A stretch of 64,000 nucleotides of DNA, taken from assembly GCA_016845585.1 (NCBI GenBank), contig JAERSO010000022.1, positions 117,978-181,977 on the forward strand. Reading direction: 5' to 3'. Origin of the DNA: Acidimicrobiaceae bacterium (GTDB lineage: Bacteria > Actinomycetota > Acidimicrobiia > Acidimicrobiales > Aldehydirespiratoraceae). The notes beneath the pieces were generated by a model, which was given only the letters and a program-made list of their open reading frames with translations, was not told the DNA's origin and did no database searches. The position numbers and the translations under genes were made by a program. Positions 18,638 to 27,978 of this stretch are shown in pieces (position 1 is the stretch's first letter; every line of letters starts with the position of its first letter).

Positions 18638-20374
18638 TCACGTCACCGCACACACCAGATCCGAAGAATGGCTCCGATCGATCCACCGCGCGGTGTAGTC
18701 CCCGTGGGGGCCGTCATTGCTCATGACGTAGGCGTTGGCGCGGTTCGGATCGCCGGCGACGGCGATGACGAACTTGGAGGGATGGGTGACGATCGGCACC
18801 ATCCGGTCGGGGTCGTTCGACTCGGCGAATACCGGCGGGACGTGTCCATCCGCCGCCAGGTCCACAAGCGTGCGTCGTCCCGCCGTGAGGTTGCTCCAGT
18901 CGCCGATCAGCTTCTCGAATCGCCATGCCGGCATTCGGGCTCGAGCGAACAAGGCCTCGCCCACGTCCGCCTTCGACCATCCCGCCCCAGCGAACGTGCG
19001 GGCGAGAATCGGTGACAGGATGAGCAGAGGGCGATAGTGGGCCCGGCCGAGGCCGTAGACGTGCGTGAGGTCCCAACCACTGACCCGCACGAGGCCGTCA
19101 GCCAGATACGGCAGGATCTCCTCGGGCGTCGACCCGTAGACGCTGCCGATGATGAGTCCACTGTTGAAACGCGCCATCGTGACGACATCATCGGCCGCCT
19201 CGAATCCGAAGTCGGCGGACACCGGGTCCCAACCGATGTCGCTCAGCGCACGCATGTCCTCGGCCAGGACGACCCGAGTCGAGTTCCCGAAGGTCGCCTT
19301 GTCGTGTTCGTCGGCGGTGAACCCGAAGACGTTCCGTAGATAGAGGCGGAGCCATCGCGCGACCGAGGTGTTCGCGTGCACTCCCTCGCGCAGCGCCCCT
19401 TGCCCATGGTTGAACCCGAGATCATCGATGAATGGTCCGTCGACGATCATCAAGGCGTCGGCGCCGGTCGTGTTTCCCGAATGCTCCGCCCCGTAGCCCT
19501 CATCGGCGAGGATCTGAGCGACCGCGATCAGGACCGGGAGTTGCTCGGGCGCACAACCCGACATCACGGCGTTGACCGCGATCGACCACACCGTGATGTC
19601 GCGCCCGCTGGTCTTGGCCACGCCGAGCCGCTTCCACGGGTCGTGACCGGTCGCGGCGATGAATGCTTCGACCCGCGCGATCGTCGGTGGCACGATCGGC
19701 AGGCCGTCGGACCATCCGTGGGCCAGGAACGAAGCATTGACCTCATCGATCGACCCCGAGATGATCGTGTCGCGCGAGCCGGGCTCGTCCGATCCGGGAC
19801 CGGCCCCGGCCGTCGGCGCCGTCGCGGTCAGACCCTCGATCACCTGCGCCAAGGTCTGGTCGCAGAAGTTCGTCTCAATCTCTTCCGCGCTCTGGGCGTC
19901 GACATGACCGACGGTGACGGCAAGCGCCAGTCCATCGAGCCCGAAACCACGACCGGTGGCCGCAGCCTGATCCTCGAACCCCTCACACACAATCGACACC
20001 GTCGGCACGCCAGCGGACTCCGCTGCAATCGATGCCCGCAACACGGCGGGCGTGCAGCTGCCTCAACAACCCATTCCGGAGACGACAGCGTCGATGTGGC
20101 GGGCGGCCAGAGCGTCGGGCAGACCGGCGATGAAGTCGCCCTCGTCACCGCCATGACTATTGCCGAAGGCGTCGTAGCCGATGACCTCGATATCCGGGTA
20201 TCGGGCCACCAGTTCCCGTTCCAGAATCGGAAAGATCTCGTCGCCTCGGAAGAGGTAGTCCCAAACGAACGCGATTCGTCTCCCCGAGAGTGTGTCGAGG
20301 CGAGCGGCGAGGCGTTGCGATTGGACACCGCGGGGAGACTTCGGCCACACCACGTCATAGGTCGTTTCGTTCAC
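18638..20374 (-). CDS. UGSC selenoprotein fused to DGLP-family domain (module 2)
   Basis: A 578-residue protein if the in-frame TGA at 20065-20063 is decoded as selenocysteine (Sec104). The GTG at 20374 is chosen because GGAG precedes it; a TTG four codons upstream is possible. Residues 1-185 are the UGSC domain, with C103-U104-G-S-C107 after the strand AVVSGMG and before GVPTVSIV. A Gly/Pro/Thr-rich linker follows (about 185-203). Residues 205-578 are the DGLP domain, with GWSDGLPIVPP (221-231) and NAVMSGCAP carrying Cys274. The two are separate adjacent genes in loci 1 and 3, so this fusion predicts physical interaction. Convergent with the hut-operon oxygenase, divergent from an Lrp regulator. 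Confidence 0.9.
20034..20051 (-). promoter_or_regulatory. Putative bacterial SECIS hairpin for UGSC 2
   Basis: A perfect 6-bp stem, GCCCGC with GCGGGC, encloses the loop CGUGUU. It begins 11 bases after the TGA, matching the spacing of the E. coli fdhF SECIS, and has G second in the loop. Among the most convincing hairpins of the five. Confidence 0.75.
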
Positions 20375-20458
20375 AGGACACTCCAATCCGTCTTCGTCAA
20401 GCGTGACGGACCCGGGGCCGCAGCCGCTGGCAAAGGCACCGCAAACTGAACGCCTGTG

Positions 20459-20464
20459 TAGAAT
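20459..20464 (+). promoter_or_regulatory. -10 box of a leaderless Lrp promoter
   Basis: TAGAAT ends only 8 bases before the ATG at 20473, so the transcript would start at or next to the start codon. Leaderless mRNAs are common in Actinomycetota. No good -35 is seen. Confidence 0.45.
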
Positions 20465-20472
20465 CAGATGCC

Positions 20473-20928
20473 ATGGATCTTATCGATCGCGCAATCCTGC
20501 GCCGCCTACAAGCCCGAGGACGACTCCCGAACAATGAATTGGCCGAGCTCGTGGGCCTCAGTCCCTCACCGTGTCTCCGCCGGGTCCGGAGCCTGGAAGC
20601 CGATGGGGTGATCGCGGGCTACGCCGCCCTTCTCGATCGCGACGCGGTCGGCTGCAGCTACGAGCCCCTCGTGTGGGTCACGCTCGCCGAAGTCACCCGA
20701 GCGGCGATGGTCGCGTTCGAGGACGCCGTGCAGGACATATCCGAGGTGGTCGAGGCCATGCGCATGATGGGGCAGCCCGACTACCTCCTCCGGGTGGTCA
20801 CCACCGATGCCGACACGTTCGAAGCCCTGTACATGGATCAACTGGCCTGCCTCCCGCACGTCCAGACGCTCACCTCCCAGCTGGCGATGAAGGTCGTCAA
20901 GCGCACCCACGAGATCCCGATCCCCTGA
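20473..20928 (+). CDS. Lrp/AsnC family transcriptional regulator
   Basis: A 151-residue regulator: N-terminal helix-turn-helix (residues 2-50, LQARGRLPNNELAELVGLSP) and a C-terminal amino-acid-sensing RAM/ACT-like domain (65-140). The family responds to amino acids and usually controls neighbouring genes. It is divergent from fused UGSC module 2, 98 bases away, and upstream of the Rieske oxygenase and GrdB-like selenoprotein genes. Either could be its target; if the former, the module may act on an amino-acid-like compound. Confidence 0.9.
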   Translation: MDLIDRAILRRLQARGRLPNNELAELVGLSPSPCLRRVRSLEADGVIAGYAALLDRDAVGCSYEPLVWVTLAEVTRAAMVAFEDAVQDISEVVEAMRMMGQPDYLLRVVTTDADTFEALYMDQLACLPHVQTLTSQLAMKVVKRTHEIPIP

Positions 20929-20945
20929 AGCCCTACGATCAGGTG

Positions 20946-21395
20946 ATGGACCGTCTCACTCCCAAGCAGATCGACTTCATCGGTGCACGACCGATGTTCT
21001 TCGTCGCCACCGCCGGCAGCGAAGGTCGTGTGAACGTCTCGCCCAAGGGGATGGACTCGTTCCGGGTACTCGGCCCTCAACGGATCGCCTGGCTCAACCT
21101 GACCGGGAGCGGGAACGAATCGGCTGCCCATGTGGCCGAGACGATGCATGGGACGAGCTCGTCGGTCTCTTCCCCCCCAATGGGCGGTGCGCGCCAGATC
21201 TTCGATCTGTCGATCGACCTGGTCACTTCCTCATGCCGAAGCGGCGTCCCCCGGATGACGGTCGACGCCGACAGAGGCGCGAAGGAACTCGAGCCCTTCC
21301 GGGCGGCCAAGTCAACCGACGAACTCCACGAGTACTGGGCGAGGAAGAACACCTCGAGCATCGACGGCTACCCGACGAAGCTGTTCGCGGAGTAG
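20946..21395 (+). pseudogene. PPOX-fold flavoprotein gene with internal deletion
   Basis: Reads as 149 residues. Residues 1-65 (FIGARPMFFVATAGSEGRVN, VSPKGMDSF) and from about 79 on (GGARQIFDLSIDLVTSSC) match pyridoxamine 5'-phosphate oxidase-related proteins. The central stretch between them, which normally forms part of the FMN-binding barrel, is missing. After codon 65 (base 21140) the family-like reading DAWDELVGLFP lies in another frame, at 21143-21175, and a run of seven C (21172-21178) shifts back to the starting frame. So a deletion and a homopolymer length change compensate each other. The product is probably non-functional, unless this is a sequencing or assembly error. Confidence 0.65.
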
Positions 21396-21398
21396 CTC

Positions 21399-22499
21399 AT
21401 GTCCTCCGACGCTGTCGAGAGACTCCTCGCCGCCGCGGGACCGGCACGTCGACCCGGAACTGCCGCGACCACGTTGCCGCCAGCTCTGTTCAACGACGCC
21501 GACTGGTTCGCGGCCGAGTGCGAACGCGTCTTCCATGCCGGTTGGGTGGCGGTCGCTCGCTCATCGGAACTCCCTGAGGGAAACGACTTCATCACCACCT
21601 CGATCGGTGGTGAGCCGTGCATCGTCGTTCGCAACCGTGACGGCGGGCTCGACGCACTCTCCAACCTCTGTCGCCACCGCTTCACCACGCTCATCAGCGA
21701 CGCACGTGGTTCGGCGCCGTCGCTCCAGTGCCCGTATCACCTCTGGACGTACCGTCACGACGGACAGTTGCTCGCGGCCCCCGAGATGGAGCAAACGGAG
21801 GGCTTCTCCATCGAGGACACCTGTCTGCCGCGTTTCGCCGTGCTCGAGTGGCACGGCTGGGTGTTCGTCAACATCGACGCCGACGCCACGCCGATCGACG
21901 AGCAGGCTCCCGGCCTCGGGGAGCTGTTCGAGGCCCACCGGGTCGCGGAGATGGTGTCGGTGGGTCGCGCCGCGTTCCCGACGCCCTGGAACTGGAAGAT
22001 CATCCTCGAGAACTTCGCCGAGTCGTACCACCATCGAGGCGTCCACCCCGAGACCCTGGACGCGAAGTTTCCCGGGTTTCAGAGCTTCACCGGCTCCGTC
22101 GGCGACGAGCCGTGGTCCTCCCTCGACCATGTCTGCGTCGTGGACGACTCCGAGCCGTTCCTGGTGCTCACGGTCTACCCCAGCCTGCTGCTCGCAGTCT
22201 CCCGCAGTTTCGGTGTGGCCTGGTTCCGGCTTCAGCCGCTCTCGGCCCAGGAGTCGATGCTGGAGATCGAGGCCTTCGTCCTTCCCGAATTCGCGGACAT
22301 CGATGGCATCGGAACGGAATACATGGACGCGCTCACCTCGGTCAACGACGAGGACACTGACATCAACCGACGTACTGCCGAGGGCTTGCGATCGAAATTC
22401 GCCGACCTCGGTCCCCTCAGCCATCTCGAAGGCTCGGTCGCGCACTTCCACCGCTGGCTCCTCGACATGATGGATCGCGGGGGCCGGCGGACCGGGTGA
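21399..22499 (+). CDS. Rieske non-haem iron oxygenase, alpha subunit
   Basis: A 366-residue ring-hydroxylating or demethylating oxygenase. The Rieske [2Fe-2S] ligands are C91-x-H93 (NLCRHRF) and C111-x2-H114 (CPYHLW). The mononuclear iron ligands are probably H211 or H212 and H216 in NFAESYHHRGVHPE, plus a later Asp. Members hydroxylate aromatics or demethylate amines such as choline, carnitine or glycine betaine. No ferredoxin reductase is next to it. It precedes the GrdB-like selenoprotein by 60 bases on the same strand. Confidence 0.9.
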   Translation: MSSDAVERLLAAAGPARRPGTAATTLPPALFNDADWFAAECERVFHAGWVAVARSSELPEGNDFITTSIGGEPCIVVRNRDGGLDALSNLCRHRFTTLISDARGSAPSLQCPYHLWTYRHDGQLLAAPEMEQTEGFSIEDTCLPRFAVLEWHGWVFVNIDADATPIDEQAPGLGELFEAHRVAEMVSVGRAAFPTPWNWKIILENFAESYHHRGVHPETLDAKFPGFQSFTGSVGDEPWSSLDHVCVVDDSEPFLVLTVYPSLLLAVSRSFGVAWFRLQPLSAQESMLEIEAFVLPEFADIDGIGTEYMDALTSVNDEDTDINRRTAEGLRSKFADLGPLSHLEGSVAHFHRWLLDMMDRGGRRTG

Positions 22500-22559
22500 G
22501 TTTCCGGTCTCGCGGCCGGAGCGCGTAGGTTCTCCTTCACCGAGACCGAAGGGACCCCC

Positions 22560-23705
22560 GTGGCAGATAGAGATCTCAAGGCGATGACCGCCGACATCGA
22601 GACGCCCGACTTCGAGACGACGGCGTTCACCACACCACCGCCGTTGTCCGAGGCCACCGTCGCCCTCGTCACCACGTCCTCGCTTCACCATCCCGATCAG
22701 GACGATTTCGCGCCGGCGGACACCGGCTACCGGGTGCTCGATGGGAGTCGCCGTGACTATGTGACCGGCCATTGGAGCCCGAACTTCGATGCGGTCGGGT
22801 TCGCCTACGACATGAACACGGTGTTCCCGCTCGACCGACTCGATGAGCTCGCGGCCCAGGGGGTGATCGGCAAGGTCGCCGACCAGCACCTCGCCTACGC
22901 AGGCAACCAATTCGAACTCAGTGCCATCCGGATGGACAGTGGACCCGCCGGCGGACGTTGGCTCAAGGAGCAGGGTGTCGACGTCGTTCTCCTCACCCCT
23001 GTTTGACCGCTCTGCACGCGTACCGTGAGTACGCTCGCCCACGTCTTCGAGGCCGAGGGACTCGCCACGATCGCCCTTGGCTCCATGCGCGACCAGATCG
23101 AGCACACCGCACCGCCGCGGGGCTTGTTCTGCGACTTCCCCCTTGGCCGACCGCTGGGTGTGCCTGGCGATCCCGAGTTCCAACACGGTGTTCTCGCCGC
23201 CGCCTTTGGCCTGCTCGATTCTCCCGAGCCCGTGTTCTCCCAGTACCCGATCAGCATCGAAGACGATGCCTCCGACGTCGTCGCCTGCACGTTGCCACCC
23301 CGCCACGATCCTGACGCGCACGCGGCCATCGACGAGGCCCGTGGGCTTCGCAATGCGTACGACCGAGGCGTCGAACGGACAGGCAACCGGGCCGGTACCG
23401 GCCGAGTGGTCGATGCCGACCACATCCCCGATGCGATCGAGGCGTTCATCCGGGTCGCCGAAGGCACACCATGGAAGGAAGCCGGAATTCCCGGAATTCC
23501 GGCCCGGGTCAGCCAGGACATCCGCGGCTACTACGAGACGGCCGCGCTCGCCATGGTCGACCATGCACCGTCGGCGTGGGCCGGTACCCGCTGGTTCCTC
23601 GACGAAACGGAAACGGGGAGAGTCATCTTGGCGGCCCGCTCGGCCATGCGAGACGCGGGTGAAAAGCACGGACTCTGGTTCTATCTCGCTCCCGGCGACC
23701 GCTAG
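22560..23705 (+). CDS. GrdB/PrdB-like selenoprotein with U-P-L-C motif
   Basis: A 381-residue protein if the in-frame TGA at 23004-23006 is selenocysteine (Sec149). Both halves are in one frame from the GTG at 22560. The motif U149-P-L-C152 follows the strand DVVLLTPV and precedes a helix and the strand GLATIAL. This is where the glycine/sarcosine/betaine/D-proline reductase selenoprotein B-like family has C-P-x-C or U-P-x-C. Classical members reductively cleave a C-N bond with a pyruvoyl partner; none is seen here, so the reaction is open. The later part (residues 150-381) has the WKEAGIPGIPARVSQDIRGY segment. A strong SECIS hairpin follows the TGA. Confidence 0.9.
23018..23034 (+). promoter_or_regulatory. 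Putative bacterial SECIS hairpin for the GrdB-like gene
   Basis: A perfect 6-bp stem, GCGTAC with GTACGC, around the loop CGUGA. It begins 11 bases after the TGA; G is second in the loop. Geometry matches known bacterial SECIS elements. Confidence 0.75.
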
Positions 23706-23729
23706 CGGGGAACGGCGAGCCCACGGTTC

Positions 23730-24734
23730 ATGATCGAACCCGTCGATCCTTCTCGCGGGCCGAATCTCCGGTTCGGCCGCCGATCGACTCCTCCGGGCCC
23801 GATACGGGCGACCGATCATCGGCTGCGATCACCGCTCGGCGGCTTCACGAGCGACACCGAACGCGATCATGCGTTCCGTTCGTTTCAGTTCATGGGGGCG
23901 GTTGCAGACTCGATGGCCGTCGGCTGTGCCGTCACCAGCACCGTGGCCGGGCTCAGTGCCTTCGCCTATGTCTGGACCGATGACACCTTCACCCAGCTCC
24001 GCATGGCCGGGCATGGCGACGACCACCAGGAATTCGCCACCGATCCCGATGCGGGAACAACCCGGCTCGAGACGTCCCGGGGCACACTGGAGATGTCAGC
24101 CGACGGTTCGCACAAGCGGCTCCTCGTCGACTCACCGACGCTCCACGTCGATCTGGCGTTCGACGACTCCGCCATGGACGTCCTCCGGCTGTGCACGCCG
24201 ACGGGGCCGACCGGGTGGGCATATGTGCAGAAGGTGGCAGCCACGCCCGCCACCGGCAACGCATCCAGCGAACCGTCCACCGTCGACTTCGGATCGCTCG
24301 ACGCGCTCGCCCACCACGACTACACGACCGGGTTTCTGCGCCCTGAGACATGGTGGCACTGGGCCTGCATCTCCGCCCGACTGAGCGACGGCCGGCGTCT
24401 CGGACTCAACCTGTCGTGTGGCACCAACGAGAGCGGCTATCGCGAGAACGGGGCCTGGCTCGATGATCACTGGTTCGATCTGGGTGGTGCCCTGTTCGAG
24501 TTCGACCCCGATGACACCGTCGCGCCATGGCGAATCGTGAGCGCGCATGACCGCTTCTCCCTGTCGTTCGCATCCGGTCACGGATACCACGCGCTCCACG
24601 AATCCCCCGCGCTGTCCACGAACTTCCACCAGCTCTTCGGGCACTTCGACGGCTGGCTCGTGACCGACGAAGGCGAACGCGTCGAATTCGCGGGATTGGG
24701 CGGTTTCGCCGAGAGCCAGTATCTGCGTTGGTGA
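23730..24734 (+). CDS. DUF2804 family protein
   Basis: A 334-residue protein resembling DUF2804, a beta-barrel family distantly like carotenoid 1,2-hydratase/AttH. The conserved core is recognisable: HHDYTTGFLRPETWWHWAC followed by RLGLNLSCGTNESGYRENG and FDLGGALFEFD. Function unknown; it may bind or modify a lipid-like molecule. It begins 24 bases after the GrdB-like selenoprotein on the same strand. Confidence 0.75.
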   Translation: MIEPVDPSRGPNLRFGRRSTPPGPIRATDHRLRSPLGGFTSDTERDHAFRSFQFMGAVADSMAVGCAVTSTVAGLSAFAYVWTDDTFTQLRMAGHGDDHQEFATDPDAGTTRLETSRGTLEMSADGSHKRLLVDSPTLHVDLAFDDSAMDVLRLCTPTGPTGWAYVQKVAATPATGNASSEPSTVDFGSLDALAHHDYTTGFLRPETWWHWACISARLSDGRRLGLNLSCGTNESGYRENGAWLDDHWFDLGGALFEFDPDDTVAPWRIVSAHDRFSLSFASGHGYHALHESPALSTNFHQLFGHFDGWLVTDEGERVEFAGLGGFAESQYLRW

Positions 24735-24789
24735 GGTCAGTCGCCCCAGTAGCGTGTCCCCGCCCTGACCGACCGAGCCGACTGGCGCC

Positions 24790-25710
24790 ATGAAGATCAC
24801 CCACGAGAGTTCTGTCACCCCCGACCAGATCGACCATCTCGGTCACATGAACGTGCGCTTCTACGGCGTCAATGCCCGTGCCGGCACGATGTCGCTGTTG
24901 GCCGGCCTCGGACTGACCGAGGACGACACGCAGCATGTCGACCTCTACACCCGCCACTTCACCGAACAGCTGGAGGGCGCGGACCTGGAGATCCGAACGG
25001 CGATCATCGGTGCTGATCCGGAGCGCATCACGCTGTACCACGAACTCCGGAACATCGAGACGGAGGCCCTCGCCGCCAGCTTCGTTCACGGCATCGGGGG
25101 ACGCAGCGATTCCTTCGACCTCGAGCTCGTGGCCGGCCTTCGCGCCGATGCCGTCTCGATCCCGGGCCACGGTGCACCGCGCTCGATCTCGCTCGACACC
25201 GATCTCATCATGGGCGCACCGTCGTTGAACGAAGCGGTCGAGTTCGACCTGGCGGTTCGCATGCCTCGTGCGATCACGGCGGAGGAGTGCGCCTCCGATG
25301 GCGCCCACCTCGACGCCTTCCTGACCTCCATGAGCTGGATGGGCGAGCGAGTCGACGGTTCCACCAACGAGCCGACCCTCGTCGACGGGCCGAACGGCGA
25401 GAAGATCGGCTTCGCCGCGATGGAGAACCGGATCTGCGTTCGCCGCCGCGTTCGGCTCGGCGACACCATCCAGACCTTCGAAGCGGTCGTCGAGCTCGCC
25501 GACAAGGCCACCCACCGGGTTCAGTGGGTGTACGACCTCGATCGCGGCGACCTCATCCACGCGCAGGAATCGGTGAGCGTGGCGTTCGACACGATCAGTC
25601 GCCGGGCCGTCAGTCTTCCACCCTCGGTGCATCAACGAGAAGAGAAGCGCTACTGTCCAGGATTCCTTCCGTCGACGGCCGTCGACCCGACCAGAGGAGC
25701 TGCCTCGTGA
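24790..25710 (+). CDS. Double-hotdog acyl-CoA thioesterase-like protein
   Basis: 306 residues forming two hotdog domains. The first (about 1-130) carries the 4HBT-like pattern SVTPDQIDHLGHMNVRFYG with the catalytic Asp region; the second (about 160-290) ends in ADKATHRVQWVYDLD. The family cleaves acyl-CoA thioesters. The stop overlaps the start of the next gene (GTGA), so it is coupled to the HMA protein. Confidence 0.75.
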   Translation: MKITHESSVTPDQIDHLGHMNVRFYGVNARAGTMSLLAGLGLTEDDTQHVDLYTRHFTEQLEGADLEIRTAIIGADPERITLYHELRNIETEALAASFVHGIGGRSDSFDLELVAGLRADAVSIPGHGAPRSISLDTDLIMGAPSLNEAVEFDLAVRMPRAITAEECASDGAHLDAFLTSMSWMGERVDGSTNEPTLVDGPNGEKIGFAAMENRICVRRRVRLGDTIQTFEAVVELADKATHRVQWVYDLDRGDLIHAQESVSVAFDTISRRAVSLPPSVHQREEKRYCPGFLPSTAVDPTRGAAS

Positions 25711-25904
25711 GCGAGACCCGCATCTTCACCGTGCCCGGGATCAGCTGCGATCACTGCAAACGCGCCATCGAGGAGAAGGTGAGCCCCCTCGAGGGCGTCG
25801 AGACCCTCGACATCGACGTCGCGGCCAAGACCGTCACCGTGAGCGGGGGCGACACGAGGTCGATCGAGTCCGCCATCGTCGACGCCGGCTACGCAATCGC
25901 CTGA
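25707..25904 (+). CDS. Heavy-metal-associated (HMA) domain protein, CopZ-like
   Basis: A 65-residue ferredoxin-like metallochaperone. The metal-binding motif GISCDHC has C14 and C17; the C-terminal IVDAGYAIA is typical. It probably carries Cu(I) or another soft metal. GTG start overlapping the preceding stop. No copper ATPase is adjacent, which is unusual for the family. Confidence 0.88.
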   Translation: MSETRIFTVPGISCDHCKRAIEEKVSPLEGVETLDIDVAAKTVTVSGGDTRSIESAIVDAGYAIA

Positions 25905-25912
25905 CCGACACC

Positions 25913-27190
25913 TTGCCGAGCTCCACGCCGACCGAGTCGCCCGCCGAACGCCTCGACAACATCGTTGAGCAGGGCCTTTGCATCGGATGCGGTCTCTGTC
26001 AGTCCGTCGCCGGACCCACATCGGTGTCGATGACCAAGGTCGCCTCGGGTTACCTCCAGCCCGTCGTGGTGGGCGATCTCGACCACGCCACAGTCGACAC
26101 CATCTACGACGTGTGCCCGGGTACTCGCGTCGATGGACCTCCCGAGTACCCCCAGGACCCGGCCACGGTCGACCTCGTCTGGGGCGTGTGGCGGCGAATG
26201 GCCCTCGGATGGGCTGCCGACCCGACCGTTCGCCACCGGGGATCCACCGGAGGCGCCCTCACCGCACTTGCTCAGTACCTCCTGGCGACCGAGCGCGTCG
26301 AGTTCGTTCTTCATGTGCGCGCCTCGACGGTCGAACCCGCCTTCGGCGAACCGACGCTCAGCTTCAGCGACGCCGACGTGCTCGACGGTGCCGGCTCGCG
26401 CTACGGACCCACCGCTCCCCTGCTCGGAGTCCGCGACGTCCTCGATCTGGGCCGGCCATTCGCGTTCATCGGCAAACCTTGCGACATCGGTGCCCTGCGT
26501 AATTGGGCCCGCCACGACCCAAGGGTCGATGACCTGGTGCGCTACTGCCTCACTCCAGTGTGTGGTGGCTTCGGCACGCCGGCATTCACCCGGAACTTCC
26601 TCGACCGGATCGACATCGACCCCGAGGCCGTCACCGCGCTCCGCTACCGGGGCAACGGGTGCCCCGGGCCGACGCGAGTCGAGACGGTCGACCGGGTCGT
26701 CGAGCAGCACTATCTCGACTACTGGGGCGACGACGCCACTCAGTGGTCACTGCCCTGGCGCTGCAAGATCTGCCCCGACGGCATCGGCGAGACTGCCGAC
26801 ATCGCGGCATCCGACGCCTGGCCCGGCGGCGCCCCGACCCGAGAAGGCAGCGTCGACGACCCCGGCACCAACGCCCTCATCGCCCGGACCGCTGCCGGTC
26901 AGGAACTGCTCGAGGCGGCCGAACGTGACGGTGCCCTCGTCATCGAACGCGAGATCGGCCCCGCGGAGATGAGTGTCTATCAGCCCCATCAGGTCCGCAA
27001 GAAGATCGCCGTCGCGCCGCGTCTCCTCGGCATCGCCGACGAGGGGCGGATCGTGCCGCGCTACGACCGGCTCCGCCTCGACGAACTCGTCGCCGAGCAG
27101 CCCGTCGAGATCAACGAGGCCCAACGACACGGCACCCGCGAACGCATCCGGATGGGAAAAGCCACCGAGCCCGCCCCACGTCTCCCCTAG
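25913..27190 (+). CDS. Coenzyme F420 hydrogenase/dehydrogenase beta-subunit family protein
   Basis: A 425-residue iron-sulfur flavoprotein related to FrhB and F420-dependent reductases. An N-terminal ferredoxin-type cluster motif has C23, C26 and C29 in GLCIGCGLCQ. Further cysteines lie in YDVCPGTR and the family-typical CKICPDGIGETADIAASDAW. The STGGALTALAQYLL segment is the characteristic flavin-binding region. It would pass electrons between F420 or ferredoxin and a substrate. The start appears to be TTG, 8 bases after the HMA gene. It ends in a four-base CTAG overlap with the convergent SDR. Confidence 0.85.
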   Translation: MPSSTPTESPAERLDNIVEQGLCIGCGLCQSVAGPTSVSMTKVASGYLQPVVVGDLDHATVDTIYDVCPGTRVDGPPEYPQDPATVDLVWGVWRRMALGWAADPTVRHRGSTGGALTALAQYLLATERVEFVLHVRASTVEPAFGEPTLSFSDADVLDGAGSRYGPTAPLLGVRDVLDLGRPFAFIGKPCDIGALRNWARHDPRVDDLVRYCLTPVCGGFGTPAFTRNFLDRIDIDPEAVTALRYRGNGCPGPTRVETVDRVVEQHYLDYWGDDATQWSLPWRCKICPDGIGETADIAASDAWPGGAPTREGSVDDPGTNALIARTAAGQELLEAAERDGALVIEREIGPAEMSVYQPHQVRKKIAVAPRLLGIADEGRIVPRYDRLRLDELVAEQPVEINEAQRHGTRERIRMGKATEPAPRLP

Positions 27191-27945
27191 AAGACGGTGT
27201 ACCCACCGTCGACGCAGACTTCCTGGCCCGTGTGGTACGTGAGCGACGGATCGGCGAGAAACGCACCGACCTCGCGGAACTCGCTCGGTTCCGCCCAACG
27301 ACGCACCGGTGTGCGTTTCACGGTGGCCGAACGGAACACCTCGTTTTCGTACCCACCACTCGCCAGATCGGTGATCGTCCACCCGGGCAACAGCGAGTTC
27401 ACGCGGATCTCATAGCGGGCCAATCCGACCGCCAGCGCCCGGACCAGGCCGTTCAATGCCGTCTTGGCCGTGCCGTAGGCTTCGTTCCCCGCGGCGCCAT
27501 GGATGGCCGACGTCGAGGACACGGCGACGAGACTGCCGCCCTCGCCCTGCTCGACGAGAATCCGGGCGGCCTCACGCATGGTCAGGAACACACCATCCAG
27601 GTTCGTCTCCATCACCGCTCGCCAGTCGTCGAGCGACAGCTCCAGGAACGGCACGCCCGTGCCCCCACGGCCCGCGTTGGCGAACAAACCGTCGAGTCCG
27701 CCGAAGACCTCCGCGGAGCGGCGGGTCGTCTCCACCACCTGCTCCTCATCGGCCACATCACACACGAATGCCGCCGCCATGCCGCCCATCGCCTCGAGTG
27801 CAGCCACCGCGGCAGCGTTCTTCTCCTCGTTGCGCCCCCAGATCACGACGGAGCCGCCGGCCCCGATGATCCCCTCGGCCATTCCGAGTCCGATGCCGCC
27901 GTTGCCGCCGGTGATGATGAAGGTCTTGCCTGCCAGATCGCTCAT
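27187..27945 (-). CDS. Short-chain dehydrogenase/reductase (SDR)
   Basis: A classical NAD(P)-dependent SDR of 252 residues. The cofactor motif TGGNGGIG is at 12-19, NAG at 90-92, catalytic Ser about 143-144 and Y157-x3-K161 in EAYGTAKTAL. It interconverts a hydroxyl and a ketone; substrate unknown. It lies 33 bases downstream of the damaged SRPBCC-DinB gene. Confidence 0.9.
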   Translation of the reverse strand: MSDLAGKTFIITGGNGGIGLGMAEGIIGAGGSVVIWGRNEEKNAAAVAALEAMGGMAAAFVCDVADEEQVVETTRRSAEVFGGLDGLFANAGRGGTGVPFLELSLDDWRAVMETNLDGVFLTMREAARILVEQGEGGSLVAVSSTSAIHGAAGNEAYGTAKTALNGLVRALAVGLARYEIRVNSLLPGWTITDLASGGYENEVFRSATVKRTPVRRWAEPSEFREVGAFLADPSLTYHTGQEVCVDGGYTVF

Positions 27946-27978
27946 GCACCCGACCCTAGTTTCGGGTCGGGCGAGCGA

